From Moritella dasanensis ArB 0140 (GTDB lineage: Bacteria; Pseudomonadota; Gammaproteobacteria; Enterobacterales; Moritellaceae): DNA of 64,000 nt. Below are positions 40,989 to 50,378 of this stretch, one piece after another. A model generated the notes under the pieces. The model was not told the origin of the DNA, did no database searches, and saw nothing but the letters and a program-made list of their open reading frames with translations. The stretch is from positions 94,860 to 158,859 of the forward strand of contig NZ_AKXQ01000013.1 in NCBI RefSeq assembly GCF_000276805.1. The letters are read 5' to 3'. The position numbers and the translations under genes are program-made. Each line of letters begins with the position of its first letter. Positions within the stretch are counted from its first letter, which is position 1.

Positions 40989-41321
40989 TTATACTGTAGA
41001 CGGTTCTTTATCAACTTTAATATCGACTTTGTTATCAACCAAGGCACGTTCAATAGTTTCTTGTAATAACTGAATACGATCATCTACGGTATTTGTATAT
41101 TCTGTTGTTTTATGACGTTCTTTACGAAGTTCATGACAAAAATTTAACGCCGCCATCACAGCTAAATGCTCTAAATTCTTGATCTTGGTCTTCGCTTGTA
41201 TCTCTTCTAACTTTGTATTAAGTACAGCAGCTGTTTGATGAAGTTCATCGACTTCTTCACTTGGGCTACCGACTTTAAAGTGGCGACCTAATATTGCTAT
41301 GTCAACCGCAGTTGTACTCAT
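40989..41321 (-). CDS. zapA: Cell division protein ZapA
   Basis: 110-aa FtsZ-ring stabiliser with N-terminal VDIAILGRHFKVGSPSEEVDEL and a C-terminal coiled coil (AAVLNTKLEEIQAKTKIKN). Upstream of ssrS as in E. coli. Confidence 0.94.
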   Translation of the reverse strand: MSTTAVDIAILGRHFKVGSPSEEVDELHQTAAVLNTKLEEIQAKTKIKNLEHLAVMAALNFCHELRKERHKTTEYTNTVDDRIQLLQETIERALVDNKVDIKVDKEPSTV

Positions 41322-41673
41322 GGCTATACTCTAAGTTATCTGGCTACAAGGGCTATATCAAGCGCCTTGGCTGATACGTCTGAACTGACTATATCCCGCA
41401 ATAGTGAGCATTGCAAGGGGTTATCTAATTGAAATTTTAAGTTGCGGATCGAGATTAATCAAGTTGCCCATAAATCCAACAGCTTAGTATTTATTTTAGC
41501 GGCTGGAATGGCTTAATCGGTATCAAACACAGGGATTTACGGGAAAGAAAAGCCCTTGGCGTTAGCTATTTTACTCTAATTTACCAAGCAATTTGACCGC
41601 TATCACACCTTTATATAATAGTTATAAATAGTGCATAGCGGTATTAAATAATGTATCGCGGTCGATAAATATT
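41322..41673. other. Intergenic region, zapA promoter side
   Basis: 352 bases between the zapA start and the end of the DMT-family gene, both on the minus strand. I see no gene, no clear terminator and no strong repeat in it; it must carry the zapA promoter. Confidence 0.5.
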
Positions 41674-42621
41674 TTAAGCGCCAGTGGTGCTTGTCGCTAG
41701 CACAGGTTTAACCAACACATTGTTGCCGTCTTGTTCTGTACTGGCTTGCTGGGCGTTAGCTTGCGCGGCTAAACGTTTATTTTTTGCTTCCACTTTTGCT
41801 AACCACAATAACGGAATAATAATAAAGGCAGTACCAATTGCCATGCCAAGGTCTGGAATTTCATCAAACCAGATAAGCCCAACTACCACTGCGCCGATTA
41901 ACCCACTGTACTCCGCACTGGCAATTTTGCTGGCTTCGCCAGAACGATAAGCCATGACACAAAAACCGGCATAGATAAGGATAAACAAGGTTGACCCTGC
42001 TGCCGTTAATAGTGGTGCAAAGTCCCACGGTTTACCTTCCCAAATAGTGAGTCCTAACGATGCAGGCATACCCACTAAATTGGTTAATAATAAGGTTTGA
42101 AATACCGTTTGGTGCTTTGGCAGTTTACGGATCAATAAATTATTTGCGGCTAAAGTAAATGCCACCACGAGCGCGGCCATTGCTGCCCAATCGATCTCGG
42201 TTGGACGCACCACAATCAATACCCCAACAAAACCTAATACACCGGCGGTAATAGAAGGGATGGTGAGTTTTTCTTGAAACCATAACATCGCCATTGGCAA
42301 CATGATTAAAGGTGCTGCATAGAAGATCGCATTGGCGGTAGCCAGTGGCATGGAGTTGATAGAATAAACCATGAAGATCGCACCCAGTAGCCAAATGTGA
42401 CCACGTACCGCATGCCATTTCAAACCATTAACCAGACTCTCTCTGCTGCTTTTTAAACAAAATGGGATCAGGAGCAATACTGCCGTTAATTGTCGGAAAA
42501 ACACAAATTGATAAACTGCAGCATCTTCCGAGAGCGTCTTAATTAAGGCATCAGAAAAAACGGCAATAACGTTACCAATAATTAGCAAGGTCATTGCTAA
42601 ACCGACAGTCATCTTTGGCAT
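41674..42621 (-). CDS. DMT-superfamily (EamA-type) transporter
   Basis: 315-aa membrane protein with ten hydrophobic segments in two five-helix EamA repeats (for example LLIIGNVIAVFSDALIKTL and AALVVAFTLAANNLLIRKL) and a hydrophilic 35-residue C-terminal tail. These are usually exporters of amino acids or related metabolites; the substrate is not deducible. Start preceded by AGGAG. Divergent from a LysR gene 188 bases away. Confidence 0.85.
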   Translation of the reverse strand: MPKMTVGLAMTLLIIGNVIAVFSDALIKTLSEDAAVYQFVFFRQLTAVLLLIPFCLKSSRESLVNGLKWHAVRGHIWLLGAIFMVYSINSMPLATANAIFYAAPLIMLPMAMLWFQEKLTIPSITAGVLGFVGVLIVVRPTEIDWAAMAALVVAFTLAANNLLIRKLPKHQTVFQTLLLTNLVGMPASLGLTIWEGKPWDFAPLLTAAGSTLFILIYAGFCVMAYRSGEASKIASAEYSGLIGAVVVGLIWFDEIPDLGMAIGTAFIIIPLLWLAKVEAKNKRLAAQANAQQASTEQDGNNVLVKPVLATSTTGA

Positions 42622-42809
42622 GGTGTGCTCCTATACATACACTTAACGCATTAAGTAAAATGTAACTTCAAAATCGAATAAAACTAACCTAAAAAGTAAC
42701 AACACAAGGCTGGGACGTTGAAAAGGAAAAGTGTGATGTGGGTAGCATATTCCAAAAGCTATGATGAAGTATAATGATAAATATATTTTTAGTATGAGCT
42801 GAGCTAATA

Positions 42810-43778
42810 ATGAAACTTCCCCCGTTACGCGCTTTGCAATGTTTTGAAGCGGTTGCCCGATTTAACAGTTTTTCCAAAGCTGCCGATCAACTTAATATTA
42901 CCCAAAGTGCAGTCAGTCATCAGGTACGTCAGTTAGAAGAATATCTCGGTGAATCAATGTTTAATCGTAAAGGCCGTACCTTGTCGCTCACTGACATGGG
43001 CGAGCGTTATTACGAAGAGGTCAGCCAGTCGTTGGCGAATATATCCAATGCCAGTCAACAGATCCGCGAGGGCAAGTCGGGCAAGATCCGCTTAGCCATT
43101 TATAGCTCGTTAGCGGTGAAATGGTTGATCCCACGTTTGGATAATTTACGTCAGCAATATCCTGAAATTGATCTGTCATTAAACATGGTGGCGGATGAAC
43201 CCGATTGCAGTGATCAAGTGGCAGATTGCTTTATTACCGTGAACCCGCCGAAACGTAACTTTGTCAGTCAGTTGTTATATGCCGAGCGTTTATATCCGGT
43301 GTGTGGCAAAAAGATCTGGCAGCAGATCCAAGACAAACCACTGCCTGAGGCATTGTGGCAATATCCATTATTATCGGTGCAGTCGGTGTTTCCCGACAGC
43401 GCCTTGGGTGAAGATTGGCTCCGTTGGTGTGAGTTAGGCGGATTCAGTCTGCCGAAAACGGTGAAAATGAACTATTTTAGTCATATGATCATGGCGGCAG
43501 AAGCGGCGCGCTATGAACAGGGCATCACCTTGGTGAATCATTATTTAATGAACGATCAAGACCGCCAAGATAACTTTGTGCGCATCCCCATGCACGAGAT
43601 CTTAACCGGTGATAATTTTTATTTTGTCTATAAAAAATCCCGTGCCAAGCAAACCGATATTCTTAAGCTAGGGCGTTGGTTAAAGCTGCAATGTTATGAC
43701 CAAGACCAGAATAGTTATGAGCAAGAGCCGCAAGCGGGTGATAAGCCACAGGGCTCGGCGGTCTTATCCAGCGATTAA
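42810..43778 (+). CDS. LysR-family regulator, GcvA-like
   Basis: 322 aa. HTH of the GcvA/AmpR branch: LPPLRALQCFEAVARFNSFS, AADQLNITQSAVSHQVRQLE and LFNRKGRTLSLTD-type FNRKGRTLSLTDMG. The effector domain starts near residue 90 (GKIRLAIYSSLAVKWLIPRL). It may control the divergent DMT exporter; as a GcvA-type protein a link with glycine metabolism is conceivable but unproven. A glutamine/serine-rich tail of about 25 residues ends the protein. Confidence 0.88.
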   Translation: MKLPPLRALQCFEAVARFNSFSKAADQLNITQSAVSHQVRQLEEYLGESMFNRKGRTLSLTDMGERYYEEVSQSLANISNASQQIREGKSGKIRLAIYSSLAVKWLIPRLDNLRQQYPEIDLSLNMVADEPDCSDQVADCFITVNPPKRNFVSQLLYAERLYPVCGKKIWQQIQDKPLPEALWQYPLLSVQSVFPDSALGEDWLRWCELGGFSLPKTVKMNYFSHMIMAAEAARYEQGITLVNHYLMNDQDRQDNFVRIPMHEILTGDNFYFVYKKSRAKQTDILKLGRWLKLQCYDQDQNSYEQEPQAGDKPQGSAVLSSD

Positions 43779-43888
43779 GGATTAGACAACGTGGGCTAGG
43801 GTTTGTTTGGCTATGGTCTTGATCTGGGCGAAATGGTAATATAATCGTCATTATTCTAAATACATTAATCAATTGGTAAGGTCCTCAC

Positions 43889-44461
43889 ATGGATAAAGTT
43901 AAACTTCCTCTTTTTGCTGACGTAAATGAGCAGCTACAACAAAGTGATTTATTAGTGAACCCTGCTGATGTGCACGGTGTGATCTGTGGTCTATTATGTG
44001 GCGGCGTTAAGCTAGACAGCAAAGCTTGGTTAGAACCGTTTGATCAACTCATCAACGAAGGTCTGGGTATCCCAGATTCACTTGACGCGATATTAGCGGA
44101 CGTTTATAGCGGTAGCGAAGCGGCGTTAAAAGACATGACATTAGGTTTCGAACTGTTGCTTCCAGATATGGACCAGCCGTTAGAAAACCGTATGGAAGCA
44201 TTAGCAGAATGGGTTCAAGGTTTCCTTGGCGGTTTTGGTATGGTGCATTCAGTATCAACTGTTGCCAGCGATGATGTGAAAGAACTGATTGCTGACTTTG
44301 CGAGTATTTCGCAAATGGACATTGAGACTGACGATGACAGTAATGAAGCAGAAGAATCATTCTACGAGATCGTTGAATACGTGCGTATGGGTGCGACTTA
44401 TTGCTTTAATGAATTAGGCGACGGCGGCGGTGAAGCGCAAGCAATGCCAATCCTGCACTAA
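43889..44461 (+). CDS. ygfB: UPF0149 family protein YgfB
   Basis: 190 aa, matches the YgfB/YecA type: NPADVHGVICGLLCGG, EWVQGFLGGFGM and YVRMGATYCFNEL. In relatives the gene precedes pepP-ubiH-ubiI; here pepP is missing and a Sel1-repeat gene takes its place. Molecular role is not settled; in Pseudomonas YgfB modulates a peptidoglycan-recycling regulator. Confidence 0.92.
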   Translation: MDKVKLPLFADVNEQLQQSDLLVNPADVHGVICGLLCGGVKLDSKAWLEPFDQLINEGLGIPDSLDAILADVYSGSEAALKDMTLGFELLLPDMDQPLENRMEALAEWVQGFLGGFGMVHSVSTVASDDVKELIADFASISQMDIETDDDSNEAEESFYEIVEYVRMGATYCFNELGDGGGEAQAMPILH

Positions 44462-44635
44462 TTCTGCGACGACAATCTTTACGTTAGTTTAATAAAAGAT
44501 GATTTATCGCAAGCGCAACATAACGCTAGCTCGCTATGATTATGTTGCGCATATTACTGCTTACCTAAATGGATACTTATCGACGTAATAACCGCGATAG
44601 GGTTAGGTAAATATAAATTGGACAAGGAGTGTTGT

Positions 44636-45415
44636 ATGTCTTTAATAAATAAATTAACAGCGAAGTTGAGTAGTAAATCAAACGCCTCTGCAGCACCAGT
44701 CGTGTTGCCTGAAACGGCTTTTAGTCGCGAGCAGCATGCAGCGCGTAATACTCAGTTTAGTCAAACTTACCATGCTTATACTAATCCACAGCAAGCCTTT
44801 GAATTTTGTCGCACACAAGCTGATGAAGGCGTGGTCATGGCCTTGTATTTATTGGCCCTGCAGTATGAACAAGGTGATGGTCAGCAAACGTATTTAAGCC
44901 AAGCGCTAAGTTGTTACCAACGTGCCGCTGACTGTGGTCACCCAGAATCATTATTTAATCTGGCGCTGTTGCACTTACAAGGGCAATCGCAAGGCCAGTT
45001 GGGTAAACCCAATGCGGTATTAGCGTTTAGCTATTTTGAACAAGCGGCCAAGCAAGGGCTAGTACAGGCGCAGTATAACCTGGCCAGTATGCTGGATCAG
45101 GGCTCGGGTTGTTTTCAAGATCAAACCGCTGCGTTTGATTGGTATAACAAAGCCGCCGAGCAAGGTTATACCCAAGCATGGCAGAACATTGCGGTGATGT
45201 ATTACCGTGGTGAAGGCGTTGACGCCGATAAATTAAAGGCGTATGCGTGGACATTATTAGCGGCTAAAGCCGGTGTCGACGAAGCGATCGCCGCAGAACC
45301 AGAGATGACACAAGCGTTAAATACCACCGAGATCTTGGTGGGTAAAGCGCAGTTTGATCACTTACAACAAGGCTTTTTAGCTTACTTACCAATAGAAACC
45401 CGATTTGAAGGTTAA
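44636..45415 (+). CDS. Sel1-like repeat protein
   Basis: 259 aa with four Sel1-like repeats (about residues 75-225; for example ALSCYQRAADCGHPESLFNLALLH, YFEQAAKQGLVQAQYNLASM, WYNKAAEQGYTQAWQNIAVM). Each folds as a helical hairpin and they usually mediate protein-protein contacts. No signal peptide, so cytoplasmic. Start at 44636 after AAGGAG. Its partner is unknown. Confidence 0.85.
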   Translation: MSLINKLTAKLSSKSNASAAPVVLPETAFSREQHAARNTQFSQTYHAYTNPQQAFEFCRTQADEGVVMALYLLALQYEQGDGQQTYLSQALSCYQRAADCGHPESLFNLALLHLQGQSQGQLGKPNAVLAFSYFEQAAKQGLVQAQYNLASMLDQGSGCFQDQTAAFDWYNKAAEQGYTQAWQNIAVMYYRGEGVDADKLKAYAWTLLAAKAGVDEAIAAEPEMTQALNTTEILVGKAQFDHLQQGFLAYLPIETRFEG

Positions 45416-45448
45416 TGATCTTAGCTTGGCTTACACATAGAGTTTAAA

Positions 45449-45515
45449 GACACCACCACGCCGTAAACCCATCCATGGGGGCTTGGGGCTGGCATCCCTG
45501 CCAGCAACAGGTGGC
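45449..45515. repeat. REP-like palindromic intergenic element
   Basis: CCACC...GGTGG ends enclose CCATCCATGG and the hairpin GCTGGC-atccct-GCCAGC. Such GCTGGCAT-CCATGCCAGC type palindromes are recurring intergenic elements in Shewanella and relatives. One copy only in the window, so the repeat status is inferred. Confidence 0.45.
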
Positions 45516-45647
45516 TTTCTTTAATCGCTATGTGAAGTATTGTTCAGCGTCGTTTAATTAATGCTGTTCAGTCGGTTTTATTGTTCGGGTTTGTTGGCTT
45601 TGTTATAGTGTCATCATTTTTAATTTCAATAACTTGTTAGGATCGAA

Positions 45648-46853
45648 ATGTCAGTGGTTGAATATGATATTGCAATTGTGGGTGCCGGCATGGTCGGCGC
45701 GACACTTGCGCACGCGATAAGCCAAATACAACGCCAAGATGGTCGTCAATTATCCATCGCGTTAATTGATGCCAATCCACCAACGACCAGTAATCACCCT
45801 GGTTTTGATGCGCGTGTGATTGCATTGTCGTATGGTTCTCAACAGATCTTAAACCAGTTTAAACTGTGGGATAAGATCGCGCCGACAGCCACGGCGATCA
45901 AACATATTCATGTCTCCGATCGGGGTCATTGGGGTTTTACCCGTCTTGATCACAGCGAATACAACTTGCCAGCATTAGGGCAAGTGATCGAACTGCAAAC
46001 TGCAGGGCATATATTCCAACAAGATCTGGCCGAAATCAGCAATATCAATTGGTATTGCCCAAATCAGCTCGTTAGTTTAGATCGTCAAATCGATCATACC
46101 GACCTCACCCTCGATGACGGCCAGCAAATACGCTGCAAGTTATTAGTCGGTGCAGATGGTAACAATTCAATGGTGCGCCAGTTAACCAACGTGCCAATTG
46201 AAGTTACTGATTTTGAGCAAACCGCGATCATTGCTAACGTCACCACCAGTAAATTGCATGAAGGCAAAGCGTTCGAGCGTTTTACTGACACGGGTCCGTT
46301 GGCATTGTTGCCAATGAAAGATCAACGTAGTTCATTAGTATGGTCGGTGCGCACTGATGAAGTTGACGCGATCATGGCATTAAGTGATAAAGCATTCTTA
46401 GCACGTTTACAGCAGCGTTTCGGTTATCGCTTAGGCTCGTTTACTAAAACGGGTCAGCGTTTTTCATACCCGCTGCTATTAACAGAAGCGTTAGAGCCAA
46501 CCCAACATCGTAGTGTTGTGATTGGTAATGCGGCGCATGCACTACACCCAATTGCGGGTCAGGGTTATAACCTGGGCTTACGTGATGTGGCGGTATTGCA
46601 TCATCAAATTGAACAAGCTTTTTTAAACGACCAAGATGTCGGCGCGCAAGCCGTCACCAAAGGTTACTGGCACAAGCGTCAAGGCGATCATCAAAAAACC
46701 ATTTGGATGACGACCTCATTAGCGACCTTGTTTGCCAATAATTATGCGCCGCTGGTGGCGGGTCGTAATTTAGCCCTGCATACCATGGGTTACAAACCAG
46801 AATATAAACGCGCACTCGCACGTCAAGCACTGGGTGCGTTCAAGTTATTTTAA
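45648..46853 (+). CDS. ubiH: 2-octaprenyl-6-methoxyphenol hydroxylase
   Basis: FAD-dependent monooxygenase of ubiquinone synthesis. N-terminal dinucleotide fold DIAIVGAGMVGATLAHAI, FAD motif GADGNNSMVRQL and C-terminal GNAAHALHPIAGQGYNLGLRD. 401 aa. Followed 15 bases later by ubiI, as in E. coli. Confidence 0.93.
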   Translation: MSVVEYDIAIVGAGMVGATLAHAISQIQRQDGRQLSIALIDANPPTTSNHPGFDARVIALSYGSQQILNQFKLWDKIAPTATAIKHIHVSDRGHWGFTRLDHSEYNLPALGQVIELQTAGHIFQQDLAEISNINWYCPNQLVSLDRQIDHTDLTLDDGQQIRCKLLVGADGNNSMVRQLTNVPIEVTDFEQTAIIANVTTSKLHEGKAFERFTDTGPLALLPMKDQRSSLVWSVRTDEVDAIMALSDKAFLARLQQRFGYRLGSFTKTGQRFSYPLLLTEALEPTQHRSVVIGNAAHALHPIAGQGYNLGLRDVAVLHHQIEQAFLNDQDVGAQAVTKGYWHKRQGDHQKTIWMTTSLATLFANNYAPLVAGRNLALHTMGYKPEYKRALARQALGAFKLF

Positions 46854-46868
46854 GCATTAGGATGTTAT

Positions 46869-48086
46869 ATGCAATCTTATGATATTGCGGTTGTTGGCGG
46901 TGGCATGGTTGGACTTGCTTTTGCTGCAGCATTAAAAGAAACCACCCTGAAGATCGTCGTTATCGAAGGGAATGAACTGGATCGCGAATTAGGTGAATCA
47001 CCAGAATTACGCGTGAGTGCGTTAAGTCGCGCCAGCCAAAACATATTACAAAATGTAGATGCGTGGTCAGGTATCGAAAGCCGCCGCCATCAAGCGTACA
47101 ACGCCATGCAAGTATGGGATCGTAATGGCTTCGGTCACATCGACTTCGACGGCGATGCGTTAATGACAGATACCTTAGGGCATTTGGTCGAAAACAAAGT
47201 GATCCAATTAGCGCTGTTAGAGCAAATTGACAAAGCCAGCAACATTACCTTATTAACCGGGTCGCGTATTAGTAAGTTAACCCGTGGCGGCGATGCGGCT
47301 TGGTTAACGCTAGAAGATAAAGAACCTGTGTACGCGAAACTGATTGTTGGTGCTGATGGTGCTAATTCATGGACACGTGCACAAGTGGCCATTCCGCTGA
47401 CGACATGGGATTATAATCACCATGCGATTGTCGCGAATATCCGCACTGTTGAACCGCATCAATCCTGTGCGCGTCAGATCTTTAATCCAGAAGGGCCATT
47501 AGCGTTCTTACCGTTATGGCAGCCAGATCTGTGTTCTATCGTGTGGTCATTACCACCAGAACGAGCAACTGCATTGTTAGCAATGGATGAAAGCGAATTC
47601 AACAAGCAATTGACCGTGGCATTCGATGGCCGTTTAGGTTTATGTAAAGTTGAAGGTCAACGTCAGGCATTCCCGCTTAAAATGCGTTATGCCCGTAGCT
47701 TTGCCAGCGATCGCGTGGCGTTAATTGGCGATGCGGCCCATACCATTCACCCGTTAGCAGGGCAGGGCGTAAACCTTGGTTTGTTAGATGCGGCGAGTTT
47801 GGCGCAGTGTGTATTAGAAAATCACCTCGCCAATAAAGATATTGGCAGCCATGCGCACTTGCGCAAGTTTGAGCGCTGGCGTAAAGCCGAAGCGGCTGTG
47901 ATGATTTCAAGCATGGAAGGACTAAAACGTTTATTCAGTGGTGGTCATCCGGCGAAACGCATTTTCCGTGATATTGGTCTAACCTTGTCGAATACATTAC
48001 CTGGGCTAAAGTTAAGCTTTATTAAACGGGCGATGGGATTAGATGGTGAGTTACCTGATCTTGCTAAACCGGGCTACAAGCGTTAA
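46869..48086 (+). CDS. ubiI: 2-octaprenylphenol hydroxylase
   Basis: Paralogue of UbiH that hydroxylates C5 of the ubiquinone ring. MQSYDIAVVGGGMVGLAFA, GADGANSWTRAQ and GDAAHTIHPLAGQGVNLGLLD; the similarity to E. coli UbiI (VisC) extends through VWDRNGFGHIDFD and RQIFNPEGPLAFLPL. 405 aa. Second gene of ubiH-ubiI. Confidence 0.93.
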   Translation: MQSYDIAVVGGGMVGLAFAAALKETTLKIVVIEGNELDRELGESPELRVSALSRASQNILQNVDAWSGIESRRHQAYNAMQVWDRNGFGHIDFDGDALMTDTLGHLVENKVIQLALLEQIDKASNITLLTGSRISKLTRGGDAAWLTLEDKEPVYAKLIVGADGANSWTRAQVAIPLTTWDYNHHAIVANIRTVEPHQSCARQIFNPEGPLAFLPLWQPDLCSIVWSLPPERATALLAMDESEFNKQLTVAFDGRLGLCKVEGQRQAFPLKMRYARSFASDRVALIGDAAHTIHPLAGQGVNLGLLDAASLAQCVLENHLANKDIGSHAHLRKFERWRKAEAAVMISSMEGLKRLFSGGHPAKRIFRDIGLTLSNTLPGLKLSFIKRAMGLDGELPDLAKPGYKR

Positions 48087-48582
48087 CCTTATCTCGATTA
48101 GCGTTAACCTGATCACAGGGAATTGTTAATATAGTGTAATTGATCCACCCCTATAATTGCACTTACGATGAGAATAACTAATGTAAACACCCTGTTTGCA
48201 TTAGTTATAATAATGGGTAAGGTGGTTATTTTTAACATCTTACTAGCTTAAAAATTGTCAATACAGTTCATAATCAGTAAAACCAACTGCCTAATCTAGT
48301 TTTTTTGTGATCTACGACGTCATTATCCCCCTCAAATAACGACTTTCACTTTTTAAGTGTTAGCCTTATCCATATTATTATTTTGTTAACCATTAGATTT
48401 TCTATTCCTTAAATAATTTTTAACGAATGCTATCTAGGGGTATAATAAGATCATTGTCATGTAATAGGCTTTACATGACCGTTTTATATAAAGCCTTATA
48501 TAGGACTTTATCTAAAGCAAAAAAGCAATTTTACTTGATCCCAAAGTCTTGATTAATAACTGTCAATTAAAGGAATTATAGA
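48087..48582 (+). promoter_or_regulatory. gcvT upstream region with promoter and overlapping hairpins
   Basis: 496 bases between ubiI and gcvT. A perfect -10 TATAAT lies at 48441-48446, predicting transcript start near 48453. From there the leader can form three overlapping hairpins: GTCATGTAA/TTACATGAC (48456-48479), AGGCTTT/AAAGCCT (48466-48496) and AAAGCCT/AGGACTTT (48490-48509). Each excludes the next. No terminator-type T-run follows, and no glycine-riboswitch core was recognised. The 5' part of the region is AT-rich with nothing I could identify. Confidence 0.5.
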
Positions 48583-49677
48583 ATGGCTCAACAAACAGTA
48601 CTGTTCCCGAAGCACGTAGAAGCAGGGGCAAAAATGGTAGACTTCCATGGTTGGGATATGCCAATCAATTATGGTTCTCAGATTGCTGAACATAATGCTG
48701 TCCGCGAAGATGCGGGTATGTTCGATGTGTCACACATGACTATCGTTGATATCAAAGGCTCTGATGCTAAGTCATTCTTACGTTATTTACTTGCCAATGA
48801 TGTGGCAAAATTAACTGTTTCTGGTAAAGCACTTTATACCGGAATGTTACAACAAGATGGTGGGGTTATTGATGACCTTATCGTTTACTTCTTCAATGAT
48901 GAATACTACCGTTTAGTGGTTAACTCAGCGACGCGTGTTAAAGATTTAGCATGGATCAACAAACAAGCTGCAGATTTCTCTGTTGCTGTTACTGAATTAC
49001 CTGAACTAGCAATGATTGCTGTTCAAGGCCCTAAAGCGAAAGAAAAAGCCGCTACTGTATTCACAGCCGAGCAAAACGCTGCTGTTGAAGGCATGAAGCC
49101 TTTCTTTGGTGTGCAAGCGGGTAGTTTGTTTATTGCTACAACGGGTTATACCGGTGAAGCAGGTTATGAAATAGTTGTTCCACAAGACCAAGCTTGCGAT
49201 TTATGGCAGCAACTTGTGGACGCAGGTGTTCAACCAGCAGGTCTAGGCGCACGTGATACACTACGCCTTGAAGCTGGCATGAACCTTTACGGTTTAGATA
49301 TGGATGAAACTGTATCACCGCTAGCCGCTAACATGGGCTGGACGATTGCTTGGGAACCGCAAGAACGTGACTTTATTGGTCGCGCAGCGCTTACTGCTCA
49401 AAAATCAGAAGGCACTGACAAGCTTGTTGGTTTGGTTCTGGAAGCGAAAGGTATTTTACGTACTGGTCAAAAAGTCGTATTTACTAACGCTGCAGGCGAA
49501 GCATGTGAAGGCGTTATCACCAGTGGTAGCTTCTCACCAACATTAGGTTTTAGTATTGCATTTGCACGTGTTCCAGCATCAATCGGCGAAACAGCTGAAG
49601 TTGAAATGCGTAAGAAGTTGATACCAGTTGCAGTGACTAAACCGGCGTTTGTTCGTAATGGTAAAAAACTAGTTTAG
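48583..49677 (+). CDS. gcvT: Glycine cleavage system T protein (aminomethyltransferase)
   Basis: Transfers the methylene group from aminomethyl-lipoyl H protein to tetrahydrofolate, releasing ammonia. 364 aa with folate-binding motifs ([40 protein letters not shown]). First gene of gcvT-gcvH-gcvP; AAAGGAATT ribosome binding site. The products supply one-carbon units together with SerA/YgfA elsewhere in the window. Confidence 0.97.
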   Translation: MAQQTVLFPKHVEAGAKMVDFHGWDMPINYGSQIAEHNAVREDAGMFDVSHMTIVDIKGSDAKSFLRYLLANDVAKLTVSGKALYTGMLQQDGGVIDDLIVYFFNDEYYRLVVNSATRVKDLAWINKQAADFSVAVTELPELAMIAVQGPKAKEKAATVFTAEQNAAVEGMKPFFGVQAGSLFIATTGYTGEAGYEIVVPQDQACDLWQQLVDAGVQPAGLGARDTLRLEAGMNLYGLDMDETVSPLAANMGWTIAWEPQERDFIGRAALTAQKSEGTDKLVGLVLEAKGILRTGQKVVFTNAAGEACEGVITSGSFSPTLGFSIAFARVPASIGETAEVEMRKKLIPVAVTKPAFVRNGKKLV

Positions 49678-49818
49678 TGCTACGTTTGATTTAACTGAAA
49701 ATTGTATGACGTAAGCTGGGTTACTTTTCTTTATTACTAAAGACGCGTAATTCAGTGTCTACAGCGTTACCAAATAAAAACATAATCATTTAAGTATAAG
49801 ACAAAAGGAATTTCAACA

Positions 49819-50205
49819 ATGAGCAATATCCCAACTGAATTAAAATATGCATCTTCACACGAATGGGTTCGTAAAGAAGAAGACGGTACGTTTACTGTCG
49901 GTATTTCTGACCATGCGCAAGGCCTTCTTGGTGACATGGTATTCATCGATTTACCAGATGTTGGTGATGAAATTGAAGCTGGCGAAGATTGCGCAGTAGG
50001 CGAATCTGTTAAAGCTGCATCAGATATCTACGCACCAATCAGTGGTGAAGTTGTTGCAATCAATGAAGAACTTGAAGACTCTCCAGAGCTAGTAAACTCG
50101 GATGCATTCGGCGAAGGCTGGTTGTTCCGTGTTAAAGCGTCTGACGAAAGCCAGCTAGACGCGTTACTTGACGCTGCAGCTTACGGCGAGTCAATCGAAG
50201 ACTAA
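49819..50205 (+). CDS. gcvH: Glycine cleavage system H protein
   Basis: 128-aa lipoyl carrier protein. The lipoylated Lys lies in [35 protein letters not shown] and EGWLFRVK are conserved. AAAAGGAATT ribosome binding site. Followed by a terminator, so gcvP probably also has its own promoter or depends on read-through. Confidence 0.97.
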   Translation: MSNIPTELKYASSHEWVRKEEDGTFTVGISDHAQGLLGDMVFIDLPDVGDEIEAGEDCAVGESVKAASDIYAPISGEVVAINEELEDSPELVNSDAFGEGWLFRVKASDESQLDALLDAAAYGESIED

Positions 50206-50214
50206 TTGTTGTTG

Positions 50215-50244
50215 AAACCCTGAGCTAGCCTCGGGGTTTTTTTT
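50215..50244 (+). terminator. Terminator between gcvH and gcvP
   Basis: AAACCC-t-GAG / CTC-g-GGGTTT stem with eight T. It sits 10 bases after gcvH inside the gcv operon, so it could reduce gcvP expression relative to gcvTH. Confidence 0.75.
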
Positions 50245-50299
50245 AAGTGTTTAAACTCTACTTTCAGTTTGTGAAAAATGAATTTAATCTTTTAAACAC

Positions 50300-50358
50300 C
50301 TATTTATTGTTGTAAGCGCTATTTTTATTTTGTAATAGCTACTTTCATTTTGTAATAG
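50300..50358. repeat. Imperfect ~20-bp tandem repeats upstream of gcvP
   Basis: Three adjacent units: 50300-50318, 50319-50338 and 50339-50358, with the shared frame CTAyTTTyATTTTGTAATAG (the first is the most diverged). A weaker relative starts at 50258. They lie 20-80 bases before gcvP and may include its promoter or a regulator site. Confidence 0.55.
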
Positions 50359-50378
50359 TAAAAAATACAGGGAATTGC

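Noticed and set aside
48087..48582. Tandem glycine riboswitch upstream of gcvT
   Set aside because: The conserved aptamer core could not be found; only simple alternative hairpins are visible.
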